NCBI GenBank assembly: GCA_020161665.1
Contig: JAIUPA010000033.1
Coordinates: 57,053-121,052 of the forward strand
DNA from: Pseudomonadota bacterium
GTDB taxonomy: Bacteria; Pseudomonadota; Alphaproteobacteria; Rhizobiales; Rhizobiaceae
Direction of reading: 5' to 3'
Length of the DNA stretch: 64,000 nucleotides
Shown: one piece after another, positions 51,976 to 61,050 of the stretch
How positions within the stretch are numbered: the first letter of the stretch is position 1
Layout: the number at the start of each line of letters is the position of its first letter
The notes under the pieces: model-generated
Told to the model about the DNA's origin: nothing
Databases searched by the model: none
Seen by the model: only the letters and a program-made list of their open reading frames with translations
Translations under genes and position numbers: made by a program

Positions 51976-52838
51976 ACGGCTGGCTTCTCTTTGCCTTCGG
52001 CTTTTGGGTTGCCGCCTGGGCTCTCAATGAAGCGCTGGTGCGCATCCGCACCCGCAATCTGGCGGCGCGCAAGACGATCAACTTCATCGTTCCGCTTCTC
52101 TTCGGCGTCACCCTGCTGGTCATCTGGGAAGGCGTGGTGAAGGGGTTTGAAATCCCCTCGATCCTGCTTCCGGCCCCCTCGGCCATCTGGGCGCGGTTGA
52201 CCAGTTCGGTGCCCACGCTCTGGGCTGACTTCCAGCAGACCTTCATGAAGTCGGTGATCATCGGCTACATCATGGGCTGCGGGCTTGGCTTTGTGGCTGC
52301 GCTCTTCATTGACCGCTCGCCTTTCCTCAAGAAGGGCCTGCTGCCCATCGGGAACTTCGTTTCGGCCCTGCCGGTCGTCGGCGTGGCGCCGATCATGGTC
52401 ATGTGGTTCGGCTTTGACTGGCCCTCGAAGGTCGCCGTGGTCGTCATCATGACCTTCTTCCCGATGCTGGTGAACACGGTGGAAGGCCTTGCCTCCTCCA
52501 GTTCCATGCAGCGCGACCTGATGCGCACCTATGCATCCGGCTGGGGCCAGACCCTGACGAAGTTGCGGCTTCCCGCCGCCATGCCTTTCATATTCAATGC
52601 GTTGAAGATCAATTCCACGCTGGCGCTGATCGGCGCCATCGTCGCCGAATTCTTCGGCACCCCGATTGTCGGCATGGGGTTCCGCATTTCCACGGAAGTG
52701 GGGCGGTCCAATGCGGATATGGTCTGGGCCGAAATCGCGGTTGCCGCGGTTGCTGGCTCGGTCTTTTACGGACTGGTGGCGCTCACTGAACGGGCCGTCA
52801 CCTTCTGGCATCCGTCTGTCCGTGGTGGTCAGACGTAA
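51972..52838 (+). CDS. ABC importer permease 2
   Basis: 288 residues with about six membrane segments. The EAA-type loop is YASGWGQTLTKLRLPAAMPFIFNALKINSTLALIGAIVAEFFG. Together with permease 1 it would make the heterodimeric channel of the importer. Two different permeases also occur in the ThiXYZ/RibXY-type systems for pyrimidine precursors and flavins, in line with a nucleobase-like cargo. Confidence 0.9.
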   Translation: MNGWLLFAFGFWVAAWALNEALVRIRTRNLAARKTINFIVPLLFGVTLLVIWEGVVKGFEIPSILLPAPSAIWARLTSSVPTLWADFQQTFMKSVIIGYIMGCGLGFVAALFIDRSPFLKKGLLPIGNFVSALPVVGVAPIMVMWFGFDWPSKVAVVVIMTFFPMLVNTVEGLASSSSMQRDLMRTYASGWGQTLTKLRLPAAMPFIFNALKINSTLALIGAIVAEFFGTPIVGMGFRISTEVGRSNADMVWAEIAVAAVAGSVFYGLVALTERAVTFWHPSVRGGQT

Positions 52839-52865
52839 AATGAAAGCAACAGAGGGAAACAGCAT

Positions 52866-53858
52866 ATGAAAAAAATGATTGCACTGTTGATGATGGCAAG
52901 CGCCCTGCCGATGATGGCCGCCTCTGCCGAAGCCGCCGACAAGGTGACGCTGCAGCTGAAGTGGGTCACGCAGGCCCAGTTCGCCGGTTATTACGTTGCC
53001 AAGGACAAGGGCTTCTATGAAGCTGAAGGCCTTGACGTGGACATCAAGCCGGGCGGTCCGGACATTGCCCCGGCACAGGTTATTGCAGGCGGTGGCGCTG
53101 ACGTGATCATCGACTGGATGCCCTCGGCTCTGGCCGTGCGCGAAAAGGGCACGGCCCTCGTCAACATCGCCCAGCCGTTCAAGAAGTCCGGCATGATGCT
53201 GACCTGTCTGAAGGAAACCGGCATCAAGAAGCCGGAAGATTTCAAGGGCAAGACGCTGGGCGTCTGGTTCTTCGGCAACGAATATCCGTTCCTGTCGTGG
53301 ATGGCCCACCTGAAGATCCCGACGACCGGCGGTGCCGATGGCGTGACGGTCTTGAAGCAGGGCTTCAACGTCGATCCGCTTCTTCAGAAGCAGGCCGCCT
53401 GCATCTCCACCATGACCTATAACGAATACTGGCAGGTCATCGATGCCGGCATCAAGGCCGACGATCTCGTGACCTTCAAGTATGAAGACGAAGGCGTCGC
53501 CACGCTCGAAGACGGTCTCTACGTGCTGGAAGACAAGCTCAAGGACGAAGCCTTCAAGGCCAAGATGGTCAAGTTCGTTCGCGCTTCCATGAAGGGCTGG
53601 AAGTGGGCTGAAGAGCATCCGGATGATGCCGCCGGTATCGTCCTCGAAAACGATGCATCGGGCGCCCAGACCGAAAAGCACCAGAAGCGCATGATGGGCG
53701 AAGTGGCCAAGCTGACCGCCGGTTCGGCTGGCGCTCTCGACCCGGCTGACTACGAGCGCACGGTCAAGACCCTGCTCGGCGGCGGTTCTGACCCGGTCAT
53801 CACCAAGGCTCCGGAAGGTGCCTACACGCTCGACATCACCAACGAAGCCCTGAAGTAA
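52866..53858 (+). CDS. NMT1/ThiY-like substrate-binding protein
   Basis: 330 residues with a signal peptide (MKKMIALLMMASALPMMAASAEA). The mature protein begins KVTLQLKWVTQAQFAGYYVAKDKGFYEAEGLDVDIKPGGPDIAP, the pattern of HMP/pyrimidine-type binding proteins related to yeast THI5 (NMT1). Ligand candidates are pyrimidines, their reduced forms or flavin/thiamine precursors; genome context favours the first. Ends before a strong hairpin at 53882. Confidence 0.9.
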   Translation: MKKMIALLMMASALPMMAASAEAADKVTLQLKWVTQAQFAGYYVAKDKGFYEAEGLDVDIKPGGPDIAPAQVIAGGGADVIIDWMPSALAVREKGTALVNIAQPFKKSGMMLTCLKETGIKKPEDFKGKTLGVWFFGNEYPFLSWMAHLKIPTTGGADGVTVLKQGFNVDPLLQKQAACISTMTYNEYWQVIDAGIKADDLVTFKYEDEGVATLEDGLYVLEDKLKDEAFKAKMVKFVRASMKGWKWAEEHPDDAAGIVLENDASGAQTEKHQKRMMGEVAKLTAGSAGALDPADYERTVKTLLGGGSDPVITKAPEGAYTLDITNEALK

Positions 53859-53881
53859 TCATCAGGCCTTAATGCAAAATG

Positions 53882-53914
53882 GCGCGCGGTCCCTTGGAAA
53901 AAGGGGCCGCGCGT
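53882..53914 (+). terminator. intrinsic terminator of the pyrimidine/ABC operon
   Basis: GCGCGCGG / CCGCGCGT stem with inner pairing CCC / GGG around TTGGAAAAA, followed by TTGTCGTTT, 23 bases after the binding-protein stop. Confidence 0.75.
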
Positions 53915-53975
53915 TGTCGTTTCCAAAGCCTGCCACAACCCGGAAAATGCACATTCCCACCCGTGCTCGGTTGGC

Positions 53976-53989
53976 TAAAAGCGCTTTTA
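53976..53989. promoter_or_regulatory. 14-bp palindrome upstream of the RND genes
   Basis: TAAAAGCGCTTTTA is a perfect palindrome, about 123 bases before the adaptor ATG. It could be an operator for a regulator encoded elsewhere; no efflux regulator gene is adjacent. Confidence 0.4.
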
Positions 53990-54111
53990 ACGATAATGTG
54001 CGCTGCAAAATAGAACTGCCGCCAATCCACGCTCTGGTGAAATGCGTACTGCATTCCTATCTAGGCTACATCCCTAAGCGCGCCCGGCGGCGCCCATCAT
54101 CGGAACTGATC

Positions 54112-55299
54112 ATGCTTCGCAGACGTGCCCGCACTCTTGACGTTATCGCTGTGCTTACCCTTGGCCTTGTGCCGCTCTCCGCTACGGCGGAAGAAGCGCC
54201 TGCCACACAGGCCAACAGCCAGACGCTGCCCTCGATTGTCGTGGCACCCGTCGAAGAAAAGAACCTCGTCGATCTGGTGGTCGCCACCGGCACGATCAAG
54301 GCCGTTGAGGAAATCTATGTCCAGCCGCAGGTCGAAGGCCTACAGATTTCCACGCTGAGTGCCGATGTCGGCGATGAGGTGAAGGAAGGACAGGTGCTTG
54401 CCACGCTGTCGACCGATAGCCTCGTTCTGCAGAAGGGTCAGCTGGAGGCAAGCCGTGCCCAGAGCCTGGCAAGCGTTGCCCAGTTGCAGGCCCAGCTTCT
54501 CGAAGCCCGCGCCAGCGCCGATGAAGCGACCAGCCAGCGCAACCGCGCCGTAACGCTCAATGCCAAGGGCAGCGTGTCCACCGCCGCAGCGGAACAGGCC
54601 GATGCGGCTGCGAAAAGCGCGCTGGCCCGCCTGAAGGCGGCAGAACAGGGCATCATCGCCGCCGAGGCGGGCATCAAGGTCATCGATTCCCAGCTTGCCA
54701 ATATCGAACTCAATCTGACACGCACCGAAATCAAGACACCGGCTTCCGGACTGATTGCCACGCGCAACGCCAAGGTGGGGGCAATTGCCAGCGCCTCGGG
54801 CCAGCCGCTCTTCACCCTCATCCGCGCCGGTGAGGTGGAACTGGTGGCCGATGTCACCGAAAGCGACATTCTGAAGATCAAGCCGGGTCAGAAGGCCACA
54901 ATCCGCGTGGCCGGTGCCAGCGAACCGTTGACCGGCTCGGTGCGCCTCGTCTCCCCGACGGTTGACCAGACGACCCGCCTCGGCTCGGTGCGCATCTCCG
55001 TTGATGAAGACGCCAAGGCGCGCGCCGGCATGTACGGCAATGCCGAAATCGTTCTGGGCGAGGCCGCCGGTCTGGCGGTGCCGCTGTCGGCCATTACTGC
55101 CGACAAGGACGGCGTGATTGTCCGTGTCGTGCGCGATGGCACGGTCCATCAGGTCAAGATCGAGACCGGCATTCAGGACGGTGGTTTCATCGAGGTGAAG
55201 TCCGGCGTCGCCAAGGGCGATGAGGTTGTTGCCAAGGCCGGAGCCTTCGTGCGCAACGGCGATCACGTCAATCCGGTCAAGCAAGCACAAACCCAGTGA
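54112..55299 (+). CDS. RND efflux periplasmic adaptor (membrane fusion protein)
   Basis: 395 residues with a signal sequence (DVIAVLTLGLVPLSATAEE). Order of parts: a half-lipoyl motif (VQPQVEGLQISTLSADVGDEVKEGQVLATL), an alanine-rich coiled coil (about residues 105-200), the second lipoyl half (TRTEIKTPASGLIATRNAKVG) and beta-barrel (VTESDILKIKPGQKATIRV). It links the RND pump to an outer-membrane channel, which is not encoded here. ATG 54112 is chosen; the frame is open to 53872 through the terminator. Confidence 0.88.
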   Translation: MLRRRARTLDVIAVLTLGLVPLSATAEEAPATQANSQTLPSIVVAPVEEKNLVDLVVATGTIKAVEEIYVQPQVEGLQISTLSADVGDEVKEGQVLATLSTDSLVLQKGQLEASRAQSLASVAQLQAQLLEARASADEATSQRNRAVTLNAKGSVSTAAAEQADAAAKSALARLKAAEQGIIAAEAGIKVIDSQLANIELNLTRTEIKTPASGLIATRNAKVGAIASASGQPLFTLIRAGEVELVADVTESDILKIKPGQKATIRVAGASEPLTGSVRLVSPTVDQTTRLGSVRISVDEDAKARAGMYGNAEIVLGEAAGLAVPLSAITADKDGVIVRVVRDGTVHQVKIETGIQDGGFIEVKSGVAKGDEVVAKAGAFVRNGDHVNPVKQAQTQ

Positions 55300-55313
55300 C
55301 GGGAATCTGATCC

Positions 55314-58300
55314 ATGAACTTTTCCGCCTGGTCGATCCGCAACCCGATTGCCCCGATCCTACTGTTCTTCATGCTGGTCTATCTCGGCGTGAAGTCGTTC
55401 TACAGCCTGCCGATCACCCGCTTCCCGAATATCGACGTGCCGGTCATTTCCGTGGTCGTCTCGCAAAGCGGCAGTGCGCCCGCCGAACTGGAATTGCAGG
55501 TCACCAAGGAAATCGAGGATGCCGTCGCATCGCTGACCGGCGTCGACGAAATCCAGTCGACGGTAACGGATGGCAATTCGCAGACCGCCGTTATCTTCCG
55601 CACGGAAATCAAGCCCGACGATGCGCTGAAGGATGTGAAGGATGCGGTAGACCGCATCCGCTCCAGCCTGCCAGCTGCCGCCGATGAGCCGATTGTCTCG
55701 AAGATCGATGTCGAAGGTCAGGCGATCCTGAGCTATGCCGTCTCCGCCCCGGATATGACGCTGGAAGAAGTTTCGTGGTTTGTGGACGATACCGTCAAGC
55801 GCGCCCTGCAGGGCAAGCCCGGCATCGGCAAGGTTGATCGCTATGGCGGCGTCGACCGCGAAGTGCGCGTCGAACTGAACCCCGACAAGCTGAACGCCTA
55901 CGGCATTTCCGCCGCCGACGTGAACACGCAGCTTCGCGGCGTCAACACCGATGTCGGCTCGGGCCGTGGTCAGGTTGCGGGCGTTGAACAGTCGATCCGC
56001 ACGCTCGGCGACAGCCGCAGCGTCACCGATCTGGCCAACACGACGATTGCCATCGGCAATGGCCGCTTCGTCAAGCTTGCCGAACTCGGCACCATCACCG
56101 ACACCTATGAAGAGCCGAAATCCTTCTCGCGCTTCAATGGCGATCCGGTGGTGAGCTTTGCCATTTTCCGCTCCAAGGGGGCCAGTGAAGTCTCGGTGGC
56201 CGAAACCGTCAACGAGGCGCTGACCAAGCTCAAGGCCGAAAACCCGCATGTCTCCATCGAGAAGGTGGATGATGCGGTTTACTTCACCTACGGCAATTAT
56301 GAATCGGCCCTGCACACGCTGATGGAAGGTGCCATTCTCGCCGTCATCGTGGTGTTCCTCTTCCTGCGCAACTGGCGCGCCACCCTGATTTCCGCCGTCG
56401 CCCTGCCGCTGTCAGCCATTCCGACGTTCTGGATCATGGAGAGCATGGGCTTCTCGCTCAATCTCGTGAGCTTCCTGGCGCTGACGCTCGCCACCGGCAT
56501 TCTGGTGGACGACGCGATCGTGGAAATCGAAAATATCGCCCGTCACATCAAGATGGGCAAAACGCCCTACCGCGCGGCGCTCGATGCGGCTGATGAAATC
56601 GGTCTGGCGGTGATCGCCACCTCCTTCACCATCATCGCGGTCTTCGTCCCGGTCTCGTTCATGCCGGGTATTCCGGGCAAGTACTTCATCCAGTTTGGGC
56701 TGACGGTCGCCTTCTCCGTGTTCTTCTCGCTCATGGTGGCGCGCCTCATAACACCGCTGATGGCCGCCTATCTGATGCGTACCGAGGATGCGATGGACGA
56801 GCATCACGGTGAAGATGGCCCGTTGATGACGCGCTATCTGAACCTGATCCATCTGACGACGCGCTGGCGCTATACGACGCTTCTGGCCGCCATCGGCTTC
56901 CTTGTTGTTTCCGTCATGCTCATGCTCAGCATTCCCGGCAGCTTCCTGCCGCCGGAAGATGCGGGACGCATCACCCTTTCGGTTGAACTGCCGCCGAACG
57001 CCTCGCTGGAGGAGACCAGCCAGACGGCAGACGCCCTTTACCAGCGCCTTCACGATATTGATGGCGTGGAAACCGTCTTCGTGCTCGGCGGCTCATCGCC
57101 CAAGGGCGATCTGGAACTGCGCCGCGCCTCCGTGACGCTCAACCTCGTCAAGATCGATCATTCGCTGGTCAAGACGCTGGTGAACAAGGGTCTGGGCGGC
57201 TTGCCGCTGATTGGCCCCTATCTGCCGAAGGTCACCGACCATGGCCGTATTCGTCCGCAATGGGACATCGAGAAGGAGGTTTTCGCGCGCATTCACGACC
57301 TTCCCGATGTGCGCATCATCAAGCTCAACGACCGTGGCGAACGCGATCTCTCCTTCAACTTCCTCGGCAAGGACAATGTCACGCTGGCCAAGGCGACAGG
57401 GGATCTGGAAGCCGCCCTTCGCACGGTTCCCGAACTCGCCAATGTCAGCGCCGAAGGTGCCCTGCCCCGCCCGGAACTGCAGATCCATCCACGCAAGGAC
57501 GAGGCCGCTCGTCTGGGTGTAACCCCGGCCCAGATTGCCCAGACGGTTCGCGTTGCCACGATTGGCGATACGGATGTGTCGCTGGCCAAGATCGCTCTGG
57601 ATGGTCGCCTGATCCCGATCCGCGTGCAGGCCTCGCTGGACCTGCGCCGCGATCTCGCAGCCCTTCGCGCCATGAAGATCGCCACCTCCACCGGCACGCT
57701 TGTGCCGCTCTCCGCCGTGGCCGACATCGACTATGCGGAAGGCGTCAGCTCCATCAAGCGCAATGACCGCGCTCGCGTGATTTCCATCGGCGCCAGCCTG
57801 CCGCAGGGTGTAGCACTTGATCCGGCCACCGAAGCCTTCAAGAAGACCATCGACAAGGTGGGGCTGCCGGATGGCGTGCGCATTGCCGAAAGCGGTGACG
57901 CCAAAATTCAGGGCGAAATGGTCCAGAGCTTTGGCAATGCCATGATGATGGGCCTGCTTCTGGTGCTGATCGTGCTGATCCTGCTGTTCAAGGATGTGAT
58001 CCAGCCCTTCACCATCCTGTTCTCCCTGCCGCTGGCCATTGGCGGCGTGGCGGCAGCGCTCTTCGTGACCAATTCAGCGCTCTCCATGCCGGTTCTCATC
58101 GGCATGCTGATGCTGATGGGCATCGTGACGAAAAACGCCATCCTGCTGATCGACTTTGCCATCGAGATGATCCGCGGTGGCATGGATCGCACATCGGCCC
58201 TCATCGAAGCCGGTCACAAGCGCGCCCGTCCGATCATCATGACCTCCATCGCCATGTCGGCGGGCATGCTGCCCTCCGCGCTTGGCGTCGGCGAAGGCGG

Positions 58301-58625
58301 CTCCTTCCGCGCCCCCATGGCCATTGCCGTGATGGGCGGCATTCTGGTCTCCACGGTGCTGAGCCTCGTGGTCGTGCCGTCCTTCTTCCTCATCATGGAT
58401 GATCTGTCGTGGCTTCTGGGCCGTCTCTTCTCGCGCTTTGTCGGCTCGAAGGATGAAAACGATACGGAGCTTTCGGTCGATGATGTGGCACAGCTGGCCC
58501 GCCGCAACGAGGTCAAGATCGATGCGCTGGCCTCTCGCCTGCACGCCATCGAATCGACGGAAGAGCCGGTGCAGAAGCACGATAACGTGGCCCAGTTCAG
58601 CACCCTGCCCCGCGCGGCAGAGTAA
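55314..58625 (+). CDS. RND-family efflux pump, inner-membrane subunit
   Basis: 1103 residues. The N-terminal helix is preceded by NFSAWSIRNPIAPIL. The proton-relay acids in TM4 are present (TGILVDDAIVEIEN) and the lysine in TM10 too (MGIVTKNAILLIDFA), so it should be an active proton antiporter. A long C-terminal tail (about 70 residues, charged, after the last helix) exceeds AcrB length. It may export drugs, lipids or plant compounds; specificity cannot be read from sequence. Probably co-transcribed with the adaptor 14 bases upstream. Confidence 0.92.
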   Translation: MNFSAWSIRNPIAPILLFFMLVYLGVKSFYSLPITRFPNIDVPVISVVVSQSGSAPAELELQVTKEIEDAVASLTGVDEIQSTVTDGNSQTAVIFRTEIKPDDALKDVKDAVDRIRSSLPAAADEPIVSKIDVEGQAILSYAVSAPDMTLEEVSWFVDDTVKRALQGKPGIGKVDRYGGVDREVRVELNPDKLNAYGISAADVNTQLRGVNTDVGSGRGQVAGVEQSIRTLGDSRSVTDLANTTIAIGNGRFVKLAELGTITDTYEEPKSFSRFNGDPVVSFAIFRSKGASEVSVAETVNEALTKLKAENPHVSIEKVDDAVYFTYGNYESALHTLMEGAILAVIVVFLFLRNWRATLISAVALPLSAIPTFWIMESMGFSLNLVSFLALTLATGILVDDAIVEIENIARHIKMGKTPYRAALDAADEIGLAVIATSFTIIAVFVPVSFMPGIPGKYFIQFGLTVAFSVFFSLMVARLITPLMAAYLMRTEDAMDEHHGEDGPLMTRYLNLIHLTTRWRYTTLLAAIGFLVVSVMLMLSIPGSFLPPEDAGRITLSVELPPNASLEETSQTADALYQRLHDIDGVETVFVLGGSSPKGDLELRRASVTLNLVKIDHSLVKTLVNKGLGGLPLIGPYLPKVTDHGRIRPQWDIEKEVFARIHDLPDVRIIKLNDRGERDLSFNFLGKDNVTLAKATGDLEAALRTVPELANVSAEGALPRPELQIHPRKDEAARLGVTPAQIAQTVRVATIGDTDVSLAKIALDGRLIPIRVQASLDLRRDLAALRAMKIATSTGTLVPLSAVADIDYAEGVSSIKRNDRARVISIGASLPQGVALDPATEAFKKTIDKVGLPDGVRIAESGDAKIQGEMVQSFGNAMMMGLLLVLIVLILLFKDVIQPFTILFSLPLAIGGVAAALFVTNSALSMPVLIGMLMLMGIVTKNAILLIDFAIEMIRGGMDRTSALIEAGHKRARPIIMTSIAMSAGMLPSALGVGEGGSFRAPMAIAVMGGILVSTVLSLVVVPSFFLIMDDLSWLLGRLFSRFVGSKDENDTELSVDDVAQLARRNEVKIDALASRLHAIESTEEPVQKHDNVAQFSTLPRAAE

Positions 58626-58714
58626 ACCCACGACAATATGCGCCCCTCATTGAAGCCATAACCTTTCCGGATTGCACCCCGGAAAGGGCTTTTGGGCGCA
58701 TTTTCGGCTGTTCG

Positions 58715-58756
58715 TTGATCGAAATCAATTCCCGCACGCCATGCCGTGCGTATCTT
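58715..58756 (+). promoter_or_regulatory. class II FNR/FixK-type promoter
   Basis: TTGAT-CGAA-ATCAA (58715-58728) is a perfect FNR/FixK box. A -10-like TATCTT lies at 58751-58756. If transcription begins at 58763, the box is centred at -41.5, the class II activator position. The 5' leader to the Crp/Fnr gene would be about 280 bases. Confidence 0.65.
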
Positions 58757-58874
58757 GCCAACGTCGGAAGTCAAGCATGCGCAAAGGCTTCATGGTGTAA
58801 ACAGGTGCTCTGAACCCGATCTGACCGTAACCACCAGCAGGCGGTCACAGGTCAAGGTGGGGACATAAGGGGGA

Positions 58875-59036
58875 ATGGCAAGGTTCGCCGTTCGCACCGC
58901 TGCGTCATGGCCGTTCCGGGGCGTCAGTCCTGATGAAAATCTTGCGTCTACACCTCCGATATCCGCGCCCGGCGTCATGGTTCGAGCGCAAAAGCGGCAT
59001 GCGGGGCACAAGAACGGTGCAGGCGGTGGGAGCTAG
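58875..59036 (+). CDS. possible 53-codon leader ORF
   Basis: ATG 58875 follows AAGGGGGA and the frame ends at TAG 59034-59036, 5 bases before the GTG of the Crp/Fnr gene. The predicted peptide (MARFAVRTAASWPFRG...) is basic and resembles nothing I know. It lies in the predicted leader transcript, so translation could influence the next gene, but chance cannot be excluded. Confidence 0.25.
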   Translation: MARFAVRTAASWPFRGVSPDENLASTPPISAPGVMVRAQKRHAGHKNGAGGGS

Positions 59037-59041
59037 GAACA

Positions 59042-59728
59042 GTGAACAAGAGCCTCAAATTGAACACACGGGACAAGAACATACTGGTCAAGACGCCGTT
59101 CTTGGCAAACCTTTCAAGCCAGTCTCTGTACCGGCTGTTGGAAATGGTTGCCGTCAGCGGCTATGAAGCGCGGGATGTCCTGTTTCGCGAAAACCAGTCC
59201 GCCGATTATTTCTACTGCGTTCTGAGCGGCTATGTCCGGCTTTATCGCCTGAACAAGGATGGCCGTGAGGCCGATATCCGCATTTGCGGTCCGGGCGACA
59301 CGCTGGCCGAATGCCTGCTCTACAAGGGCGAGACCTATCGCTACAATGCACAGGCCGCCGAGCCGGTGACGCTGGCCCGCTTTGAACTTCAGCGGGTTCG
59401 CGATCTCGCCGAAGAGGAAAAGGATGTGGCCAAGGCCATCATCCAGTGCCTGACCACCCATTTGATGAGCACGATGGACTGCGTGGCCAATGACCGCCTG
59501 CAGACCGCGCCGCAACGTGTGGCCCACTATCTGCTGGACCAGTGCGGCCATGAAGAATGCGCCTCGGCCTCCGTGCGCCTGCCCTTCCAGAAGAGCCTTC
59601 TGGCCGGCAAGCTGGGCCTGGCCCCGGAAGCTCTGTCGCGCGCCTTCTCGTCGCTGCGCCGCGCCGGTGTCACGGTGCGCGGTCGCGTCATCCAGATTTC
59701 GGATGTCAGCGCGCTGAAGCAGATCTGA
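59042..59728 (+). CDS. Crp/Fnr-family regulator without FNR cysteines (DNR/NnrR-like)
   Basis: 228 residues: N-terminal cyclic-nucleotide-like beta-barrel (VSGYEARDVLFRENQSADYFYCVLSGYVRLYRL), dimer helix, and a C-terminal HTH (FQKSLLAGKLGLAPEALSRAFSSLRRAGV). The cysteine cluster that holds the FNR 4Fe-4S centre is missing at the N terminus, so it is not FNR itself. The HTH form is common in nitric-oxide or redox-sensing DNR/NnrR proteins. The start is GTG 59042 with AGGA close upstream. An FNR box in its promoter places it below an oxygen regulator. Confidence 0.85.
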   Translation: MNKSLKLNTRDKNILVKTPFLANLSSQSLYRLLEMVAVSGYEARDVLFRENQSADYFYCVLSGYVRLYRLNKDGREADIRICGPGDTLAECLLYKGETYRYNAQAAEPVTLARFELQRVRDLAEEEKDVAKAIIQCLTTHLMSTMDCVANDRLQTAPQRVAHYLLDQCGHEECASASVRLPFQKSLLAGKLGLAPEALSRAFSSLRRAGVTVRGRVIQISDVSALKQI

Positions 59729-59750
59729 TTGAAAAATCCCGGAGAGGTAA

Positions 59751-59783
59751 AGCCGGTGAGCGCTGAGCGCTCACCGGCTTTTT
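59751..59783. terminator. terminator between Crp/Fnr and LysE genes
   Basis: AGCCGGTGAGCGC-TGA-GCGCTCACCGGCT, a 13-bp stem followed by a T-run on the plus strand. Single copy, unlike the duplicated terminators at other convergent ends of this window. Confidence 0.9.
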
Positions 59784-59787
59784 CATT

Positions 59788-60432
59788 TCAGACAAGCTGT
59801 GTCGAAAGCGCAAGCTCCAGTCCAAAGCCAATCAAGAGGCCCGAGAAAACCCAGCGCTGCCCCAATTGAAATGCCCTGCTATGCGCCATCACCCGGCCCA
59901 GCACGCCACCGGCCAGCGCGTATGCGCCATCGAAAGCCAAACCGAGCAGCACCAGAATGCTGCCCAGCAGGAAAAATTGCCCGCCGACAGAACCTCTGTC
60001 CGCGTCGATGAACTGCGGTAGCAGCACCGAGCAAAACAGCAGCGCTTTCGGATTGGCCAGATTGGTGACAAAACCTTGCCGGGCCTTCATGAAGAGCGAG
60101 GCTCTCTTGGTCAAAGCCACCGGCGCATCCGGGGCTGCGAGATTGGGCAGCATGGGATTTTCACGCCAGATGGAAACGCCAAGCCAGACCAGATAGATCG
60201 CCCCCATCAGGCACAGAAGATCAAAGGCCAGCGGCGAAACCGCCAGCAACGCCGCAAGCCCCACAGCCGCAAGCGTCACATGAACGGCGCGCGCCAGACC
60301 GAGACCGATCGCCACGCCCAGCGCCGCCGCACGCCCGTCAACCGCCGCCGTGCGCAGCACCAGAATCATATCGGCCCCGGGCACGACATAAACGGCGGCC
60401 AGCGCTGCAACAAAGAAAACCAGATTTGACAT
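59788..60432 (-). CDS. LysE-family amino-acid exporter
   Basis: 214 residues with about six hydrophobic segments and the family patterns VYVVPGADMILVLRTAA, GVAIGLGLARAVHVTLAAVGLAALL and GFVTNLANPKALLFCSVLLPQFI. It exports an amino acid; the neighbouring divergent Lrp-type regulator is the likely sensor of that amino acid. ATG 60432 with a G-rich site upstream is preferred to 60456. Confidence 0.9.
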   Translation of the reverse strand: MSNLVFFVAALAAVYVVPGADMILVLRTAAVDGRAAALGVAIGLGLARAVHVTLAAVGLAALLAVSPLAFDLLCLMGAIYLVWLGVSIWRENPMLPNLAAPDAPVALTKRASLFMKARQGFVTNLANPKALLFCSVLLPQFIDADRGSVGGQFFLLGSILVLLGLAFDGAYALAGGVLGRVMAHSRAFQLGQRWVFSGLLIGFGLELALSTQLV

Positions 60433-60511
60433 GCCCACCCCCAACCGGATGAACATTATCGTAAATCAGCGGGATGGGTCCTTGCGTTTTCCGCCAGGAA
60501 TGACACCAATA

Positions 60512-60528
60512 TTGGCACAAGCTGCCAA
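60512..60528. promoter_or_regulatory. operator-like palindrome between lysE-type and Lrp-type genes
   Basis: TTGGCA-CAAGC-TGCCAA, a perfect inverted repeat in the 120-base divergent region. Lrp/AsnC regulators bind such imperfect dyads; probable site for the adjacent regulator. Confidence 0.5.
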
Positions 60529-60552
60529 CATTAAGTGAAAATGAGTGGACTT

Positions 60553-61032
60553 ATGCCGGAAACACGACTGGACGCTATCGACCGCAAGATCATCGCCGCC
60601 CTGCAGCGCGACGGGCGGCTCACCAATGTGGAACTGGCCGAAGCGGTCGGACTATCCCCCTCACCCTGCCTGAGGCGCGTTCGCCTGCTGGAAGAAGCGG
60701 GCATTATCAGCGGTTATCACGCGACGCTGGATCGCAAGGGCGTCGGACTTGGGCTCACGGTCTTTGTCGGCGTGAAAGTGGAGCGCCATCGCGACGAGAC
60801 GGCCGCCGCCTTTCGCGATGCCGTGCGCGAAAGGCCCGAGGTCATCACCTGCCATCTTGTTTCGGGGGATGCTGATTTCCTGCTGCAGGTGGTGGTGCCC
60901 GACCTTGCCGCCTATGAACGTTTCCTGCTGGATACGTTGCTGAAACTGCCGGGCGTCAGCGATATTCGCAGCAACTTTGCCATCCAGACGGTCAAATCCG
61001 GGGCGCCCTTACCGCTTGATCATCTGCCGTGA
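60553..61032 (+). CDS. Lrp/AsnC-family regulator
   Basis: 159 residues: N-terminal HTH (LDAIDRKIIAALQRDGRLTNVELAEAVGLSPSPCLRRVRLLEEAGII) and C-terminal RAM ligand domain (VITCHLVSGDADFLLQVVVPDLAAYERFLLDTLLKLPGV). Divergent from the LysE exporter, so it likely activates export when the amino acid accumulates. Starts at 60535 (GTG), 60541 and 60553 are in frame; the last has AGTGGA at a fitting distance. Confidence 0.88.
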   Translation: MPETRLDAIDRKIIAALQRDGRLTNVELAEAVGLSPSPCLRRVRLLEEAGIISGYHATLDRKGVGLGLTVFVGVKVERHRDETAAAFRDAVRERPEVITCHLVSGDADFLLQVVVPDLAAYERFLLDTLLKLPGVSDIRSNFAIQTVKSGAPLPLDHLP

Positions 61033-61050
61033 CGGACGATACGTCGTCGG

